Made by a program: the position numbers and the translations under genes. From Streptomyces sp. NBC_00457 (GTDB lineage: Bacteria > Actinomycetota > Actinomycetes > Streptomycetales > Streptomycetaceae), in contig NZ_CP107905.1 in NCBI RefSeq assembly GCF_036014015.1, forward strand, positions 2,170,001 through 2,234,000: 64,000 nt of DNA, read 5' to 3'. A model generated the notes under the pieces. The model did no database searches. It saw only the letters and a list, made by a program, of their open reading frames with translations, and was not told the DNA's origin. This document shows positions 1 to 7,416 of this stretch, piece by piece (position 1 is the first letter of the stretch; each line of letters begins with the position of its first letter).

Positions 1-467
1 TGTTCTCGTTCACCATGATTCAGGAGTTCGCGGCCGTCCAACTCGGCCTGAAACTCGGCACGTACACGCACCACATCGGCTCGGCGCACATCGGAGACCG
101 GGACTTCGACCGCGTACAGCGCGTCCTGGCAGAGGCGGAGGACACCCGTCGTCCCTCCTCACCGCGCTTCCCGTTCCCGCCGATGCCCGACGACACGACC
201 GCGGCGACCATCGCCATCGTGCTCAAGCACGAGGAGGCGCTGCGCACCAACCAGGTCCAGTACCGGCCCGCGGACATCGCCGGGCTCAGCCTGCCCCCGT
301 ACTGGCAGCAGGTCCTGCTGCTCTTCGAGGCGAAGCGGCAGCTCGTCCATTGCCCGGCCGACCCCGTAGAACCGGACGTCCTAGCCTCGCTCGACGCGGG
401 CCCGCGCTGGCAGCTCGCCCACCGCTGGCCGTCGCGCATGCCGCGCGGCTTCGAACCGGCCCGGTGA
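1..467 (+). CDS. Thymidylate synthase-like protein, C-terminal part (cut by window edge)
   Basis: The open frame continues upstream of the first visible ATG (15), beginning VFSFTM, so the real start lies before the window and that ATG is internal. About 154 residues are visible. The stretch LGTYTHHIGSAHIGDRD resembles the C-terminal nucleotide-binding part of thymidylate synthase and the related pyrimidine hydroxymethylases. The family transfers a one-carbon unit to C5 of dUMP, dCMP or CMP. The catalytic Cys lies outside the window, so methylation and hydroxymethylation cannot be told apart. The stop codon overlaps the GTG of the next gene (GTGA), a sign of translational coupling in an operon of nucleotide enzymes. 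The family call is fairly safe; the substrate is unknown. Confidence 0.7.
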   Translation, partial: FSFTMIQEFAAVQLGLKLGTYTHHIGSAHIGDRDFDRVQRVLAEAEDTRRPSSPRFPFPPMPDDTTAATIAIVLKHEEALRTNQVQYRPADIAGLSLPPYWQQVLLLFEAKRQLVHCPADPVEPDVLASLDAGPRWQLAHRWPSRMPRGFEPAR

Positions 468-988
468 GCCGCCGTCCCGCAGCGGTCGGCGACGTTCTCA
501 CCGGTGTCGACTGGGACCGATGGAGCGTGATCGTCCTCAAGCCCGACTGCGTGCGGCGCGGCCTCGTTGACACGGTCCTTGAGCGCATCGCGGCGGTGGT
601 GCCCGTACTCAGCCGTCACGACCTGACCGTGTCCGCCTGGCAGATCCACGTCCACTACTGGGACCTGCTCGTCGGCGCGGACTGGTTCGACGTGGACGTT
701 CCGGCCGTCCTCCACGAGATGTACGTCGGCCGTCAGGTCACCGTCGCCCTGGCTCATGGGCCAGTCGGAACGCCGCACCTCGTACGCGCACTGCTCGGCC
801 ACTTCGACCCGGCCCAGGCCGCGAAGGGCACCCTCCGCGGCGACCTCGGCACCGACAGCCTCGTCACCGCCCGTGCCGAGGGCCGACTCATCGAGAACCT
901 CATCCACTCCTCCGACGACGCGGCCGCCACCCGCCGCGACTTCGGCACCTGGTACGGCGCCCGGCGCCACCACCTGCTCGCCCCCTGA
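464..988 (+). CDS. Nucleoside diphosphate kinase-like protein
   Basis: This 174-residue protein starts at the GTG that overlaps the stop of the preceding gene. The first strand WSVIVLKPDCVRRGLV matches the start of NDK domains (xLIKPDAVxRGL). Near the end, IENLIHSSD matches the NDK active-site segment (NxxHxSD), with the phosphoryl-accepting His present. The chain between the two is diverged from housekeeping NDK (usually about 140 residues), so this looks like a specialised paralogue. NDKs move the gamma phosphate between NTPs and NDPs. Its place between a thymidylate-synthase-like gene and a radical SAM gene suggests phosphorylation of a modified nucleotide (inference). Confidence 0.75.
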   Translation: MSRRPAAVGDVLTGVDWDRWSVIVLKPDCVRRGLVDTVLERIAAVVPVLSRHDLTVSAWQIHVHYWDLLVGADWFDVDVPAVLHEMYVGRQVTVALAHGPVGTPHLVRALLGHFDPAQAAKGTLRGDLGTDSLVTARAEGRLIENLIHSSDDAAATRRDFGTWYGARRHHLLAP

Positions 989-1024
989 ACTTCCCGAATC
1001 CTCTGAGCCTTCACGGAGGCCGTC

Positions 1025-2203
1025 ATGTCGATCCCCACATCCGCACCCACCCGCCGCCCGCTGCCCCTGCTCACCGTCGAGCAGGCAGCCGGACTGAAAC
1101 CCGAACTGACCGAGGTGATCGAGTACCGCAAGTCCGGCCTCTCCCTGAACCACGTCGTCGGCTGCCCCCTCGACTGCGGCTACTGCGTACGCCACCTCTT
1201 CGACAACTTCGAGATGAAGACGCCCCGCGCCCTGATGACCGACAAGGAGGCTGTCGCCGCACTCACCGGACACCGCTACTTCCGCCCCCACCGCACCCCG
1301 CTGCAGCTCTTCAACCGCGCCACCGACCCCATGCTCCCGGTCGTCAAGCCGCACACCTTCAACGTGCTCCGCCTCCTCGACGACCAGGGCCTGACCAACC
1401 ACGTCCTCGTCATCACCCGCTGGCGCGTGGCCGCCGAGGACTGCGCGGTCCTCAACAGCTTCCGGAACATCAAGTTGACGGTCCTGGTCACTCATTCCGG
1501 TATCGACGACCCACGCATCGAGCCGGTCGACTCGTCGATCGCCGCCGCCAGCCTCCGCACGCTGTACGCCAACGCTGAGCGCTACCGCACGGTCCTCTAC
1601 TGGCGACCGATCGTCCCCGGCCTCAACGACACCGACGCTCACCTGCAGCAGGCCCGCGAACTCTCTGAACACGCGCACGCGACCGTCTTCACCGGCCTGT
1701 TCTTCCGAGACGAGATCGCCGCGTACTACGAGGCCAACGGCCTCCCCCTCCCGTACGAGGACACAGCCCGCCGCAAGATCATGCCGGAGGACTCGGAGCG
1801 GCGAATCCTCGACCACTTCCACAACCCCACCGACGCCGAAGCCCCGTACGGCCCGCTCTTCCGCAAGACGAGCTGCGGAATCGCGTACGCCCACGGCGAG
1901 GCCGACTACAACGGCCACTACGGCATCCGCGAACTCTGCGACATCTGCCCGACGGCCCAACTCAGCCGCTGCGCCACCGCGTTCCGCAAGCCGTACGCCG
2001 TCGAGGCCACCCGCGAGGCGCGCGCACTCGGCGCGACCGGGGACATCGAAGTGACGGACCGCGCCATCATCGTCGAGGGCCTGGACGAACAGCCGCGCTA
2101 CTACCTCCAGCACGGCTTCGGCTACCAGTGCCACGACCGCGCGAAGCCGCACCACCACCGCCGACACGGCCGCGCCGACATCGGCTGGTCGGCGCCCGCC
2201 TGA
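1025..2203 (+). CDS. Radical SAM protein
   Basis: This is a 392-residue protein. Residues around 45-55 read VGCPLDCGYCVRH, giving the CX3CX2C triad that binds the [4Fe-4S] cluster used to cleave S-adenosylmethionine. A second Cys group near residues 305-320 (LCDICPTAQLSRC) could hold an auxiliary cluster or zinc. The surrounding fold (FNRATDPMLP, then VLVITRWRV) resembles the spore photoproduct lyase/Rv2578c-like branch of radical SAM proteins. The substrate cannot be named. Operon position implies that it acts on the nucleotide or nucleic acid handled by the flanking genes. The start ATG at 1025 has GGAGG about 5 bases upstream. Confidence 0.85.
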   Translation: MSIPTSAPTRRPLPLLTVEQAAGLKPELTEVIEYRKSGLSLNHVVGCPLDCGYCVRHLFDNFEMKTPRALMTDKEAVAALTGHRYFRPHRTPLQLFNRATDPMLPVVKPHTFNVLRLLDDQGLTNHVLVITRWRVAAEDCAVLNSFRNIKLTVLVTHSGIDDPRIEPVDSSIAAASLRTLYANAERYRTVLYWRPIVPGLNDTDAHLQQARELSEHAHATVFTGLFFRDEIAAYYEANGLPLPYEDTARRKIMPEDSERRILDHFHNPTDAEAPYGPLFRKTSCGIAYAHGEADYNGHYGIRELCDICPTAQLSRCATAFRKPYAVEATREARALGATGDIEVTDRAIIVEGLDEQPRYYLQHGFGYQCHDRAKPHHHRRHGRADIGWSAPA

Positions 2204-2221
2204 CAACCTACGGAGCCTCCC

Positions 2222-2827
2222 GTGATCCCCACCGCCTGGCCCGACCGCCTGCTCGTCGTCGACGTCGAGGGCAACGGCGCGAACCCGCCCGACCTCGTCG
2301 AGCTCGCCGCCCTCCCCATCCGCGACGGCCACCCGGACACGACCACGGCCGGCGCCTGGCTGATCCGCCCGCCGGTCCCCGTCACCCCGTTCGCCACGAA
2401 GGTCCACGGCTTGACGAACGACCGCCTGGCCACCTGCCCACCCTGGACCGAAGTCGCCGACGAGGTACAGGGGTTCCTCGCCGACGCCTGGATCTGCGCC
2501 CACAACGCCCACGTCGACTACCGCGTCCTCGCCCGCCACCTCCCCGACTGGCAGCCAATCGGAGTCCTGGACACCCTGCGCCTGGCCCGCGCCACGTACC
2601 CGGACGCACCCGCGCACACCCTCGACGCGCTGATCGACTACGCACGCCTCGACCTGACCGAGGCACCTGCCCAGCGCCACCGCGCAACGTACGACGCATA
2701 CGCGGCCGCCGCACTCCTCCTCACCATGGCCACCCGGTACGAGACCTGGCCCGAACTCACCGCCGCAGCCGTCCCGCCGGGCCTCCCCGGCACTCCAGAA
2801 CCAGAACAGGAGCCCACACTGTGGTGA
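2222..2827 (+). CDS. DEDD-type 3'-5' exonuclease (DnaQ/RNase T fold)
   Basis: This is a 201-residue protein. The N-terminal motif LLVVDVEGNGANPPDLVEL gives the D-x-E of Exo I, NAHVDYRVL (about residues 95-105) fits Exo II, and the late segment HRATYDAYA fits Exo III with its H and D. The length is that of a stand-alone DnaQ-like nuclease domain. Such enzymes remove nucleotides from 3' ends of DNA or RNA with two metal ions. The GTG at 2222 follows an ACGGAG-type ribosome site, and the stop overlaps the next gene. Substrate and role here are unknown; clean-up of modified nucleotides is a guess from context. Confidence 0.8.
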   Translation: MIPTAWPDRLLVVDVEGNGANPPDLVELAALPIRDGHPDTTTAGAWLIRPPVPVTPFATKVHGLTNDRLATCPPWTEVADEVQGFLADAWICAHNAHVDYRVLARHLPDWQPIGVLDTLRLARATYPDAPAHTLDALIDYARLDLTEAPAQRHRATYDAYAAAALLLTMATRYETWPELTAAAVPPGLPGTPEPEQEPTLW

Positions 2828-3417
2828 CCCCAGCCCCACCCGCCGTCCGCATCGGCATCGTCGGCACGTACGCCACCGGCAAGAGCACCCTGATGCGCCG
2901 CATCGAGATGGAACTGCGCGCGCTGAGCACGTCCGCCCTCCGCGTCGGCGGCCTCGGCAAGCGCGCCGCGTTCCTCGGCCTGCCCAAGATGGCACAGCAC
3001 ACGGCCCTCTCCTCCGAGTGGATCACCACGGCGGGCGTCGCCGAGGAACTCGCGGCGACCGTACGCGCCGAGGTGGTTCTCGCCGACTGCGCGGCCCCGG
3101 CGGCGCTCGCGTACTACACGGCGGCCCTGGAACACCGGGGCGAGAAGGCCCAACCCGAGACCGTGAACCGCCTGCAGACCCTGGTCACGGCGCTCTCCAC
3201 CCCGTACGACCTCCTGCTTGCCACGGTCCTCGACACGGACGAGCCCCTCACCGGCGCACAGGGCCACGACCACGATCCGGACTTCCGCCAACTCGTCGAC
3301 GACCACACCCACAAGCTCCTCGGCACCCTGGAGCTCGGCCACGTACTCGTCACGAACGACGACACCTCACGGTCCGACGCGATCCGCCTCGCCCTGACTA
3401 TGGCGGGCGCAGCATGA
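2821..3417 (+). CDS. P-loop ATP/GTP-binding protein
   Basis: The protein has about 198 residues. GIVGTYATGKST near the N-terminus is a Walker A loop. No textbook Walker B is obvious, but VVLADCAAPAALAYY could serve. The middle resembles the AAA_28/NadR-like kinase group that scans for a bound nucleotide. Two GTGs (2821 and 2824) are possible starts: 2821 has the better spacing to AGGAG, and 2824 overlaps the previous stop as GTGA. The neighbouring NDK-like and exonuclease genes suggest a nucleotide or nucleoside kinase (inference). The 3' end overlaps the aldo/keto reductase start (ATGA). Confidence 0.7.
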   Translation: MVTPAPPAVRIGIVGTYATGKSTLMRRIEMELRALSTSALRVGGLGKRAAFLGLPKMAQHTALSSEWITTAGVAEELAATVRAEVVLADCAAPAALAYYTAALEHRGEKAQPETVNRLQTLVTALSTPYDLLLATVLDTDEPLTGAQGHDHDPDFRQLVDDHTHKLLGTLELGHVLVTNDDTSRSDAIRLALTMAGAA

Positions 3418-3639
3418 GTGCCGCGCCACCCGGCGGCCTGATCCCGATCGCGGGCAAACCGGTCTCTCGCCTCGGCCTAGGCACGATGCGTCTCACCGGC
3501 CCCGGCATCTGGGGCTGGCCGGAGGACGTGGCCACAGCAACCTGCGTCCTGCGCGAGGCCGTCCACGCACACGGCATCACGCACATCGACGCCGCGGACG
3601 CCTACGGCCCGCACACCGCCGAGACCCTGATCCACGAGG

Positions 3640-3658
3640 CCCTGTGTCTCGTCTCATT
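3640..3658 (+). repeat. Target duplication CCCTG and left terminal inverted repeat
   Basis: CCCTG (3640-3644) is followed by TGTCTCGTCTCATT. The element end is also self-complementary to a motif about 40 bases inward (GTCTCATTGAATCTG against CAGATTAGATGGGAC at 3699-3713), so the left tip can fold back on itself. Confidence 0.75.
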
Positions 3659-3845
3659 GAATCTGTGCCGGGCCCGCCCCGGCGACCTGGGCGGAGCAGA
3701 TTAGATGGGACGGTACGGCTGCGGGCAGTGTCATCGATCCTGCTCCCTTGGGGCCGTCCTCGTGCTCGGTCTCACCGCATCCTGCTCCGTGCCGGCCGTC
3801 CTGCCATGGCGTGAGTCCTGTGCCGAGAGCGTTGGCAGGTCCGGT

Positions 3846-3899
3846 GCCATGTCGTCTGTCACGGGAACGTCATTGGTTCTGCCACGGGAAGTCGGTGGC
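3846..3899 (+). repeat. 54-bp imperfect subterminal inverted repeat, left copy
   Basis: This segment matches the reverse complement of 5149-5203. The inner 33 bases (around GGTTCTGCCAC) differ at only about four positions. It lies about 200 bp from the left end, whereas the partner lies about 75 bp from the right end. Such asymmetric subterminal repeats are typical of transposase-binding arrays. Confidence 0.75.
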
Positions 3900-3983
3900 A
3901 TCGATGGTGGCGTATGAGGAAGTCCGCCCGCACACGAGACCTCGCGGGGCAGAATGTGGCCCCTCGATCCTAGAGGGGGTGGC

Positions 3984-4967
3984 ATGGCGATACCCAGCAC
4001 GTTCAGCAAGAAGGTCACGGATGACCAGCTTGCGGAGAGGTGCCGTGCGCAGCACGAACTCATTCAGACGCAGACCGAGGTAATCGCGAAAGGTCAGCGC
4101 TTGATCCAAGAGCTTCAGGAGCGCGACGAGATGCGGGAAGCCGCGTTTCTGGAGCTCAAAGCGCAGGTAAGGGCCCGGGGCCAGGAACGGGACCGACAGA
4201 TCGACGGTCTGGTGATCGGCAAGGACGAGACCATGACCCGGATTGAGGCTGTGATCCAAGAGCTCTACAACCATCCCCAGGCCGATCTGCAGACAAGGTA
4301 CGCCGAGGTTGTTGCGGAACGGGAGCGGCTGATGGCGCAGTTGGAGGACGCGCAGCGCGAGCGTCGAGCGGCGCTTCAGGTCCGTGATGCTCTTCGCGCG
4401 CAGTTGCAGGCACATCGCAGCTCTCCCCCCAGTGACGAGGCCGAGAACCCCCTCCCACTGCTCCAGGCTCACCGAGTTACGACTGTCCTGGAGCAGGCCA
4501 GTGAAGTGTGCACGCTCGTGCGGATCACTGCGGACCGCGATGAGGCCGCAGCTCTTGACCATGATGCCGAGGCGCCGGCCGTGCGCCGACGTCTGGCTGC
4601 GGCTCTCGCGACTATGCAGGCATACGGAGAGGCCAAGGCGCAGGCCCGCGCCGAAGGTCGACCTGCGGGGGTGACCCTGGCCAGCCTGCGTAGCTACGTC
4701 GAGAGCGGCAACGGTTGGCTCGGCGCGCATCATGTTGCGCCAGCCGAGGGACAGGGGGCTTCTACCAACCGTCAGATGAAGCAGGTGCGTACGTTCCATC
4801 TTCCAGAGGAACTCGGTGGAGGCCGCGCCGTGATGAACGAACACATCCGGATCGGCTCGGGCAGGGGTAAGGCCGCCCGACTTCACTACCTGGACGACAC
4901 CGAAAAAAGCGGTCTGCTGGTGATCGGCTATGTCGGCGAGCATTTGAAGAATCTCAGCACCAATTGA
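3984..4967 (+). CDS. Coiled-coil protein of unknown function carried by the inserted element
   Basis: The protein has 327 residues and starts at an ATG 5 bases after AGAGGGGG. Residues about 10-145 are Gln/Glu/Arg/Leu-rich heptads with almost no Pro or Gly (for example ELIQTQTEVIAKGQRLIQEL), predicting a long coiled coil. A short linker and a helical middle follow. A compact C-terminal segment (about 265-327) reads RTFHLPEELGGGR, then LHYLDDT, then LLVIGYVGEHLKNLSTN. I recognise no transposase, nuclease or helix-turn-helix motif. I have the impression that similar endings (xYxDDT...GYxGxHL) occur in other Streptomyces proteins of unknown function, but could not check. It could be an accessory DNA-binding or targeting factor, or a cargo gene. 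Confidence 0.75.
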   Translation: MAIPSTFSKKVTDDQLAERCRAQHELIQTQTEVIAKGQRLIQELQERDEMREAAFLELKAQVRARGQERDRQIDGLVIGKDETMTRIEAVIQELYNHPQADLQTRYAEVVAERERLMAQLEDAQRERRAALQVRDALRAQLQAHRSSPPSDEAENPLPLLQAHRVTTVLEQASEVCTLVRITADRDEAAALDHDAEAPAVRRRLAAALATMQAYGEAKAQARAEGRPAGVTLASLRSYVESGNGWLGAHHVAPAEGQGASTNRQMKQVRTFHLPEELGGGRAVMNEHIRIGSGRGKAARLHYLDDTEKSGLLVIGYVGEHLKNLSTN

Positions 4968-5148
4968 TGTCGGACGACATGGAGATGTCAGGCACGGCGA
5001 CTTGAGGCAACCGTTCGCCGGGCTGATCGACGTCGGACTCCTGGCCCGTGCCAGGACGGCACCGCCGTCCTGGCCGACGACGTCCGGTACAGCCTCCGCC
5101 TCACGGACTCCGACGACGTTGGCCCCTACTGACACGCCTCACGGCAAG

Positions 5149-5203
5149 GCCACTGACATCCAGTGGCAGAACCCATGACGTCGTCATGGCAGACGACAGT
5201 GCC
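5149..5203 (-). repeat. 54-bp imperfect subterminal inverted repeat, right copy
   Basis: This is the partner of 3846-3899. Between it and the right end lie two more copies, in opposite orientations, of the short motif ATCNNNCTGCTCC that also occurs at the left end. Confidence 0.75.
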
Positions 5204-5262
5204 ATCGAATCTGCTCCATGCCGCTCGGTTCGGATCAGCTTCGGTGACATCGGAGCAGCTCC

Positions 5263-5281
5263 ATGAAGACGGGACACCCTG
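5263..5281 (-). repeat. Right terminal inverted repeat and target duplication CCCTG
   Basis: Read inward on the minus strand from 5276 the end is TGTCCCGTCTTCAT, matching the left end at most positions. The second copy of CCCTG occupies 5277-5281. Confidence 0.75.
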
Positions 5282-5803
5282 CACCCATATCCGCCCGAGC
5301 TTCTGCTGGCCACCAAGGTCGGCCTGACCCGCCCGGCCCCGGATGTCTGGCGCCCGCTCGGCCACCTCGAGTACCTGCGCACAGCCGTCGAAGCGAGCCT
5401 CCGCCGCCTCGGCGTCGAACGACTCGACCTCTGCTACCTGCACCGCGTCGACCCGACCGTCCCCCTCGAAGACCAGGTCGGCGAACTCCGCGCCCTCCAA
5501 CTCGCGGGAAAGATCGGCCACATCGGTCTCTCGAAGGTCGGCGACGACCAGATCAGAGCAGCCGAGAAGGCGATCGTGGTCGCGGCCGTCCAGAGCCCCC
5601 TCAACAGAGCCGAGCCCAATGATCCGGCCCTCGGCTACTGCGTCCGCATGGAGATCCCGTACGTCCCCTACCGCCCACTCAACGCCAGCGCCCTCCCAGC
5701 CCCGGCGGCCCTCAACTGGCTCCTGAACCTGGCGCCCCACATCGCCCCGATCCCGGGCACGAGCTCCCCGGAGCACCTGCGGGCGTTGGTCCGGCCCTTG
5801 TGA

Positions 5804-6378
5804 AGACCGCCGACTGGGTCGCTGCAACCACGTCCTGAGGGGCGGGAGGCGATCACAGTGATGGCCACGTGATCCGTGGGTGAGGCCGTCACAGCCGGGT
5901 GGTCGCAGGCCCAGCGGCGGGCCGATGCGGTGTCGGCTTCGAGGAGCGCGGTGATCTCGGCGTGCAACTGGGCGTCAGACATCCCTGTCCAACAGCACTA
6001 CGTCGCACACCGGCTCGTCGCCGACTTCAACGAGCAGGCCCGAGAGTTGGTAGCTGCGGCAGAGCGCGCAACGGAACAAGCGCGCTCCACTACCCAGGAC
6101 TTGGCTACAACCGGAGCAACGCTGACCAATCCGCCTTCCTGTCTCCTAGCTCGTCTGCCTGCCATCCGGGTCCCCTGCTAGATGGGTAGGGGCGGTGCTG
6201 CCATCAGTGCAGGCCAGAGGGACTTGTGGACTTCCAGCGATGCCTGCGACTCAGTAGCCGGTAGGCGACTGAAACAGACAAATAGCGAGGCCGGGCACTG
6301 ACGCATGCGCGCGTGGTCAGAGTGACGACGAAGAACTCGGTCGTTCGCTCTTTGACTGTGTTCGCCTATCGTTCCTGT
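5804..6378. other. Gene-free stretch between the broken reductase and the integrative element
   Basis: About 575 bases with lower GC than its surroundings. Short open frames exist (for example 5876-6181 plus strand, with VADFNEQARELVAAAERATEQ), but none has a good ribosome site or a recognisable family. It looks like degraded element DNA. I see no copy of the tRNA-Leu 3' end here, so it is not a recognisable attachment-site boundary. Confidence 0.4.
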
Positions 6379-7416
6379 TCATTCCGTTATTGCATGAGGT
6401 AGTGGTGGAGGCATCGGGTCTGGCGGTGGCAGACGTCCGCCGGAGGGAGCCCGACGCCTCGTCCCGACGGCTGGCGATTCGGGTAGCGGCAACACGTGCT
6501 CCCAGACGCGGTGGAGTTCTGCGAGCCGCAGTCGCCCGGGAACCTTGTGCCTGTGGAGAGGCATCCAGCGGGACATCGCCGGGTCGGTCCGTTCTGCGTC
6601 GGCGATGAGGTCCGTGCTGGTGGTGCCCAACGGCACCAGCGAGGGATCGGCCAGTGAGCCCACGGTCTCGGCCAGCGCGCGGCGGACGCTGGCTTCCCGT
6701 TGGGTTGTTGGAAGCCACACCAGAACGGGAGTGATGATTCCGGTGGTCGTGGCGAGTTGGGCGTAGCCGGTGATTCTGGTTGCCAATCGGCTTGCGGGGC
6801 GTTCGGTTCCGCGGTCGAACTCCAGGAACCACTCCAATTCACTGTGGTCCTCAAGCCAGCGCCCGTAGGCGTCCGGGCGGACGAGGTCGCCGAAGAGCTG
6901 CGCGCAGCGAGTTTCGGACCACCAGGCGGTCAGATGGCCGGGCGCGTGCGGGCGGCGGCCGCGGGCCACCAGCGCGGTGAAGAAGGAGTTGACGCCAATA
7001 GTGTGGGCCAGGCGCAGTGAATGGGCGATGCCGAGGGCGCGGTCGTGGCGGTAGTTCAGGTCGCGGACGTCGAGGCCGTGCTCATGGGCGAGGGCGGCGG
7101 CGCCGGCGATGTCGAGGACGTAGTGCATGGGGGCGCTGCCGGAGGTGACGAAGGGCTGGAACCGGTCGACGACGCGCCACTTGTACAGCTGAAGCAGGCG
7201 CAGGTTGGCCGCGCGCCGCGAGGACCAGGCCAGCGCGGCGATCTGGTGCGTAGTCAGGACGTGGTGTTCGTGGAGCATCCGGGCCAGCCAGCGGTCGCGC
7301 GGGGTGAGGTGGGAGGCGAGCCGAGCCAGGTGGTCTCCGGTGGCGGCGGTCCGGGGCGTGGGGCGGTGCGGCCTGTGGCCGCGCAGGGCTCGCTGCGGTG
7401 GGCGTTCGGGGACCAT
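6379..7416 (-). CDS. Replication-relaxation family protein
   Basis: This is a 345-residue protein. The segment LTPRDRWLARMLHEHHVLTT followed by QIAALAWSSRRAANLRLLQL is the winged-helix start of the replication-relaxation family seen on actinomycete plasmids, phages and ICEs. A later EWFLEFDRGTER segment resembles the family's nuclease-like core. Family members usually sit next to conjugation or replication genes; here no TraB/FtsK or Rep neighbour is visible, so the element appears reduced. The last 30 residues are Pro/Arg-rich low complexity. The function (plasmid-type replication or transfer) is inferred from the family, not shown. Confidence 0.75.
   Translation of the reverse strand: MVPERPPQRALRGHRPHRPTPRTAATGDHLARLASHLTPRDRWLARMLHEHHVLTTHQIAALAWSSRRAANLRLLQLYKWRVVDRFQPFVTSGSAPMHYVLDIAGAAALAHEHGLDVRDLNYRHDRALGIAHSLRLAHTIGVNSFFTALVARGRRPHAPGHLTAWWSETRCAQLFGDLVRPDAYGRWLEDHSELEWFLEFDRGTERPASRLATRITGYAQLATTTGIITPVLVWLPTTQREASVRRALAETVGSLADPSLVPLGTTSTDLIADAERTDPAMSRWMPLHRHKVPGRLRLAELHRVWEHVLPLPESPAVGTRRRAPSGGRLPPPDPMPPPLPHAITE

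Larger units (their letters stand above)
3645..5276. mobile_element. 1,632-bp inserted element with TGTC/GACA ends and CCCTG target duplication, no transposase
   Basis: The left end reads TGTCTCGTCTCAT and the reverse complement of the right end reads TGTCCCGTCTTCAT. Both are flanked by CCCTG (3640-3644 and 5277-5281). The boundaries are confirmed independently because removing the segment restores the interrupted reductase frame. TGT...ACA ends with a 5-bp duplication are shared by Tn7/Tn402-like and some IS21, IS481 and IS3-type elements (known biology). No DDE or other transposase is encoded. The only convincing gene is a coiled-coil protein at 3984-4967. Several copies of a short motif and a 54-bp inverted repeat lie inside the ends, as expected of transposase-binding sites. 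It is probably a non-autonomous element moved in trans (inference). Confidence 0.8.
3414..5803 (+). pseudogene. Aldo/keto reductase gene split by an inserted element
   Basis: The 5' part (3414-3644) encodes KPVSRLGLGTMRLTG and ITHIDAADAYGPHTAETL, the N-terminal beta strand and the catalytic Asp/Tyr region of aldo/keto reductases. The 3' part (5282-5803) encodes LLATKVGL (catalytic Lys), LDLCYLHRVDP (catalytic His) and PIPGTSSPEHLRAL (NADPH-binding end). Deleting 3645-5281 (the element plus one CCCTG copy) rejoins the halves exactly in frame as HEAL|HPYPPELLLATK, giving a protein of about 250 residues. As it stands the frame runs into the element and stops at 3704. It is therefore a recently broken last gene of the nucleotide-type operon. 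Confidence 0.9.

Noticed and set aside
20..2995. 991-codon minus-strand open frame
   Set aside because: It is the antisense shadow of five recognisable plus-strand genes; its composition (Val/Gly/Arg-rich, no domains) is typical of high-GC antisense frames.
3870..5135. 421-codon minus-strand open frame inside the inserted element
   Set aside because: I considered it as a possible transposase, but it is antisense to the coiled-coil gene, has no DDE or HTH motif and no ribosome site.
5804..6378. attL site of the tRNA-Leu element
   Set aside because: I looked for a repeat of the tRNA 3' segment (GGGGGACTTGAACCCCC) here and further left and found none in the window.
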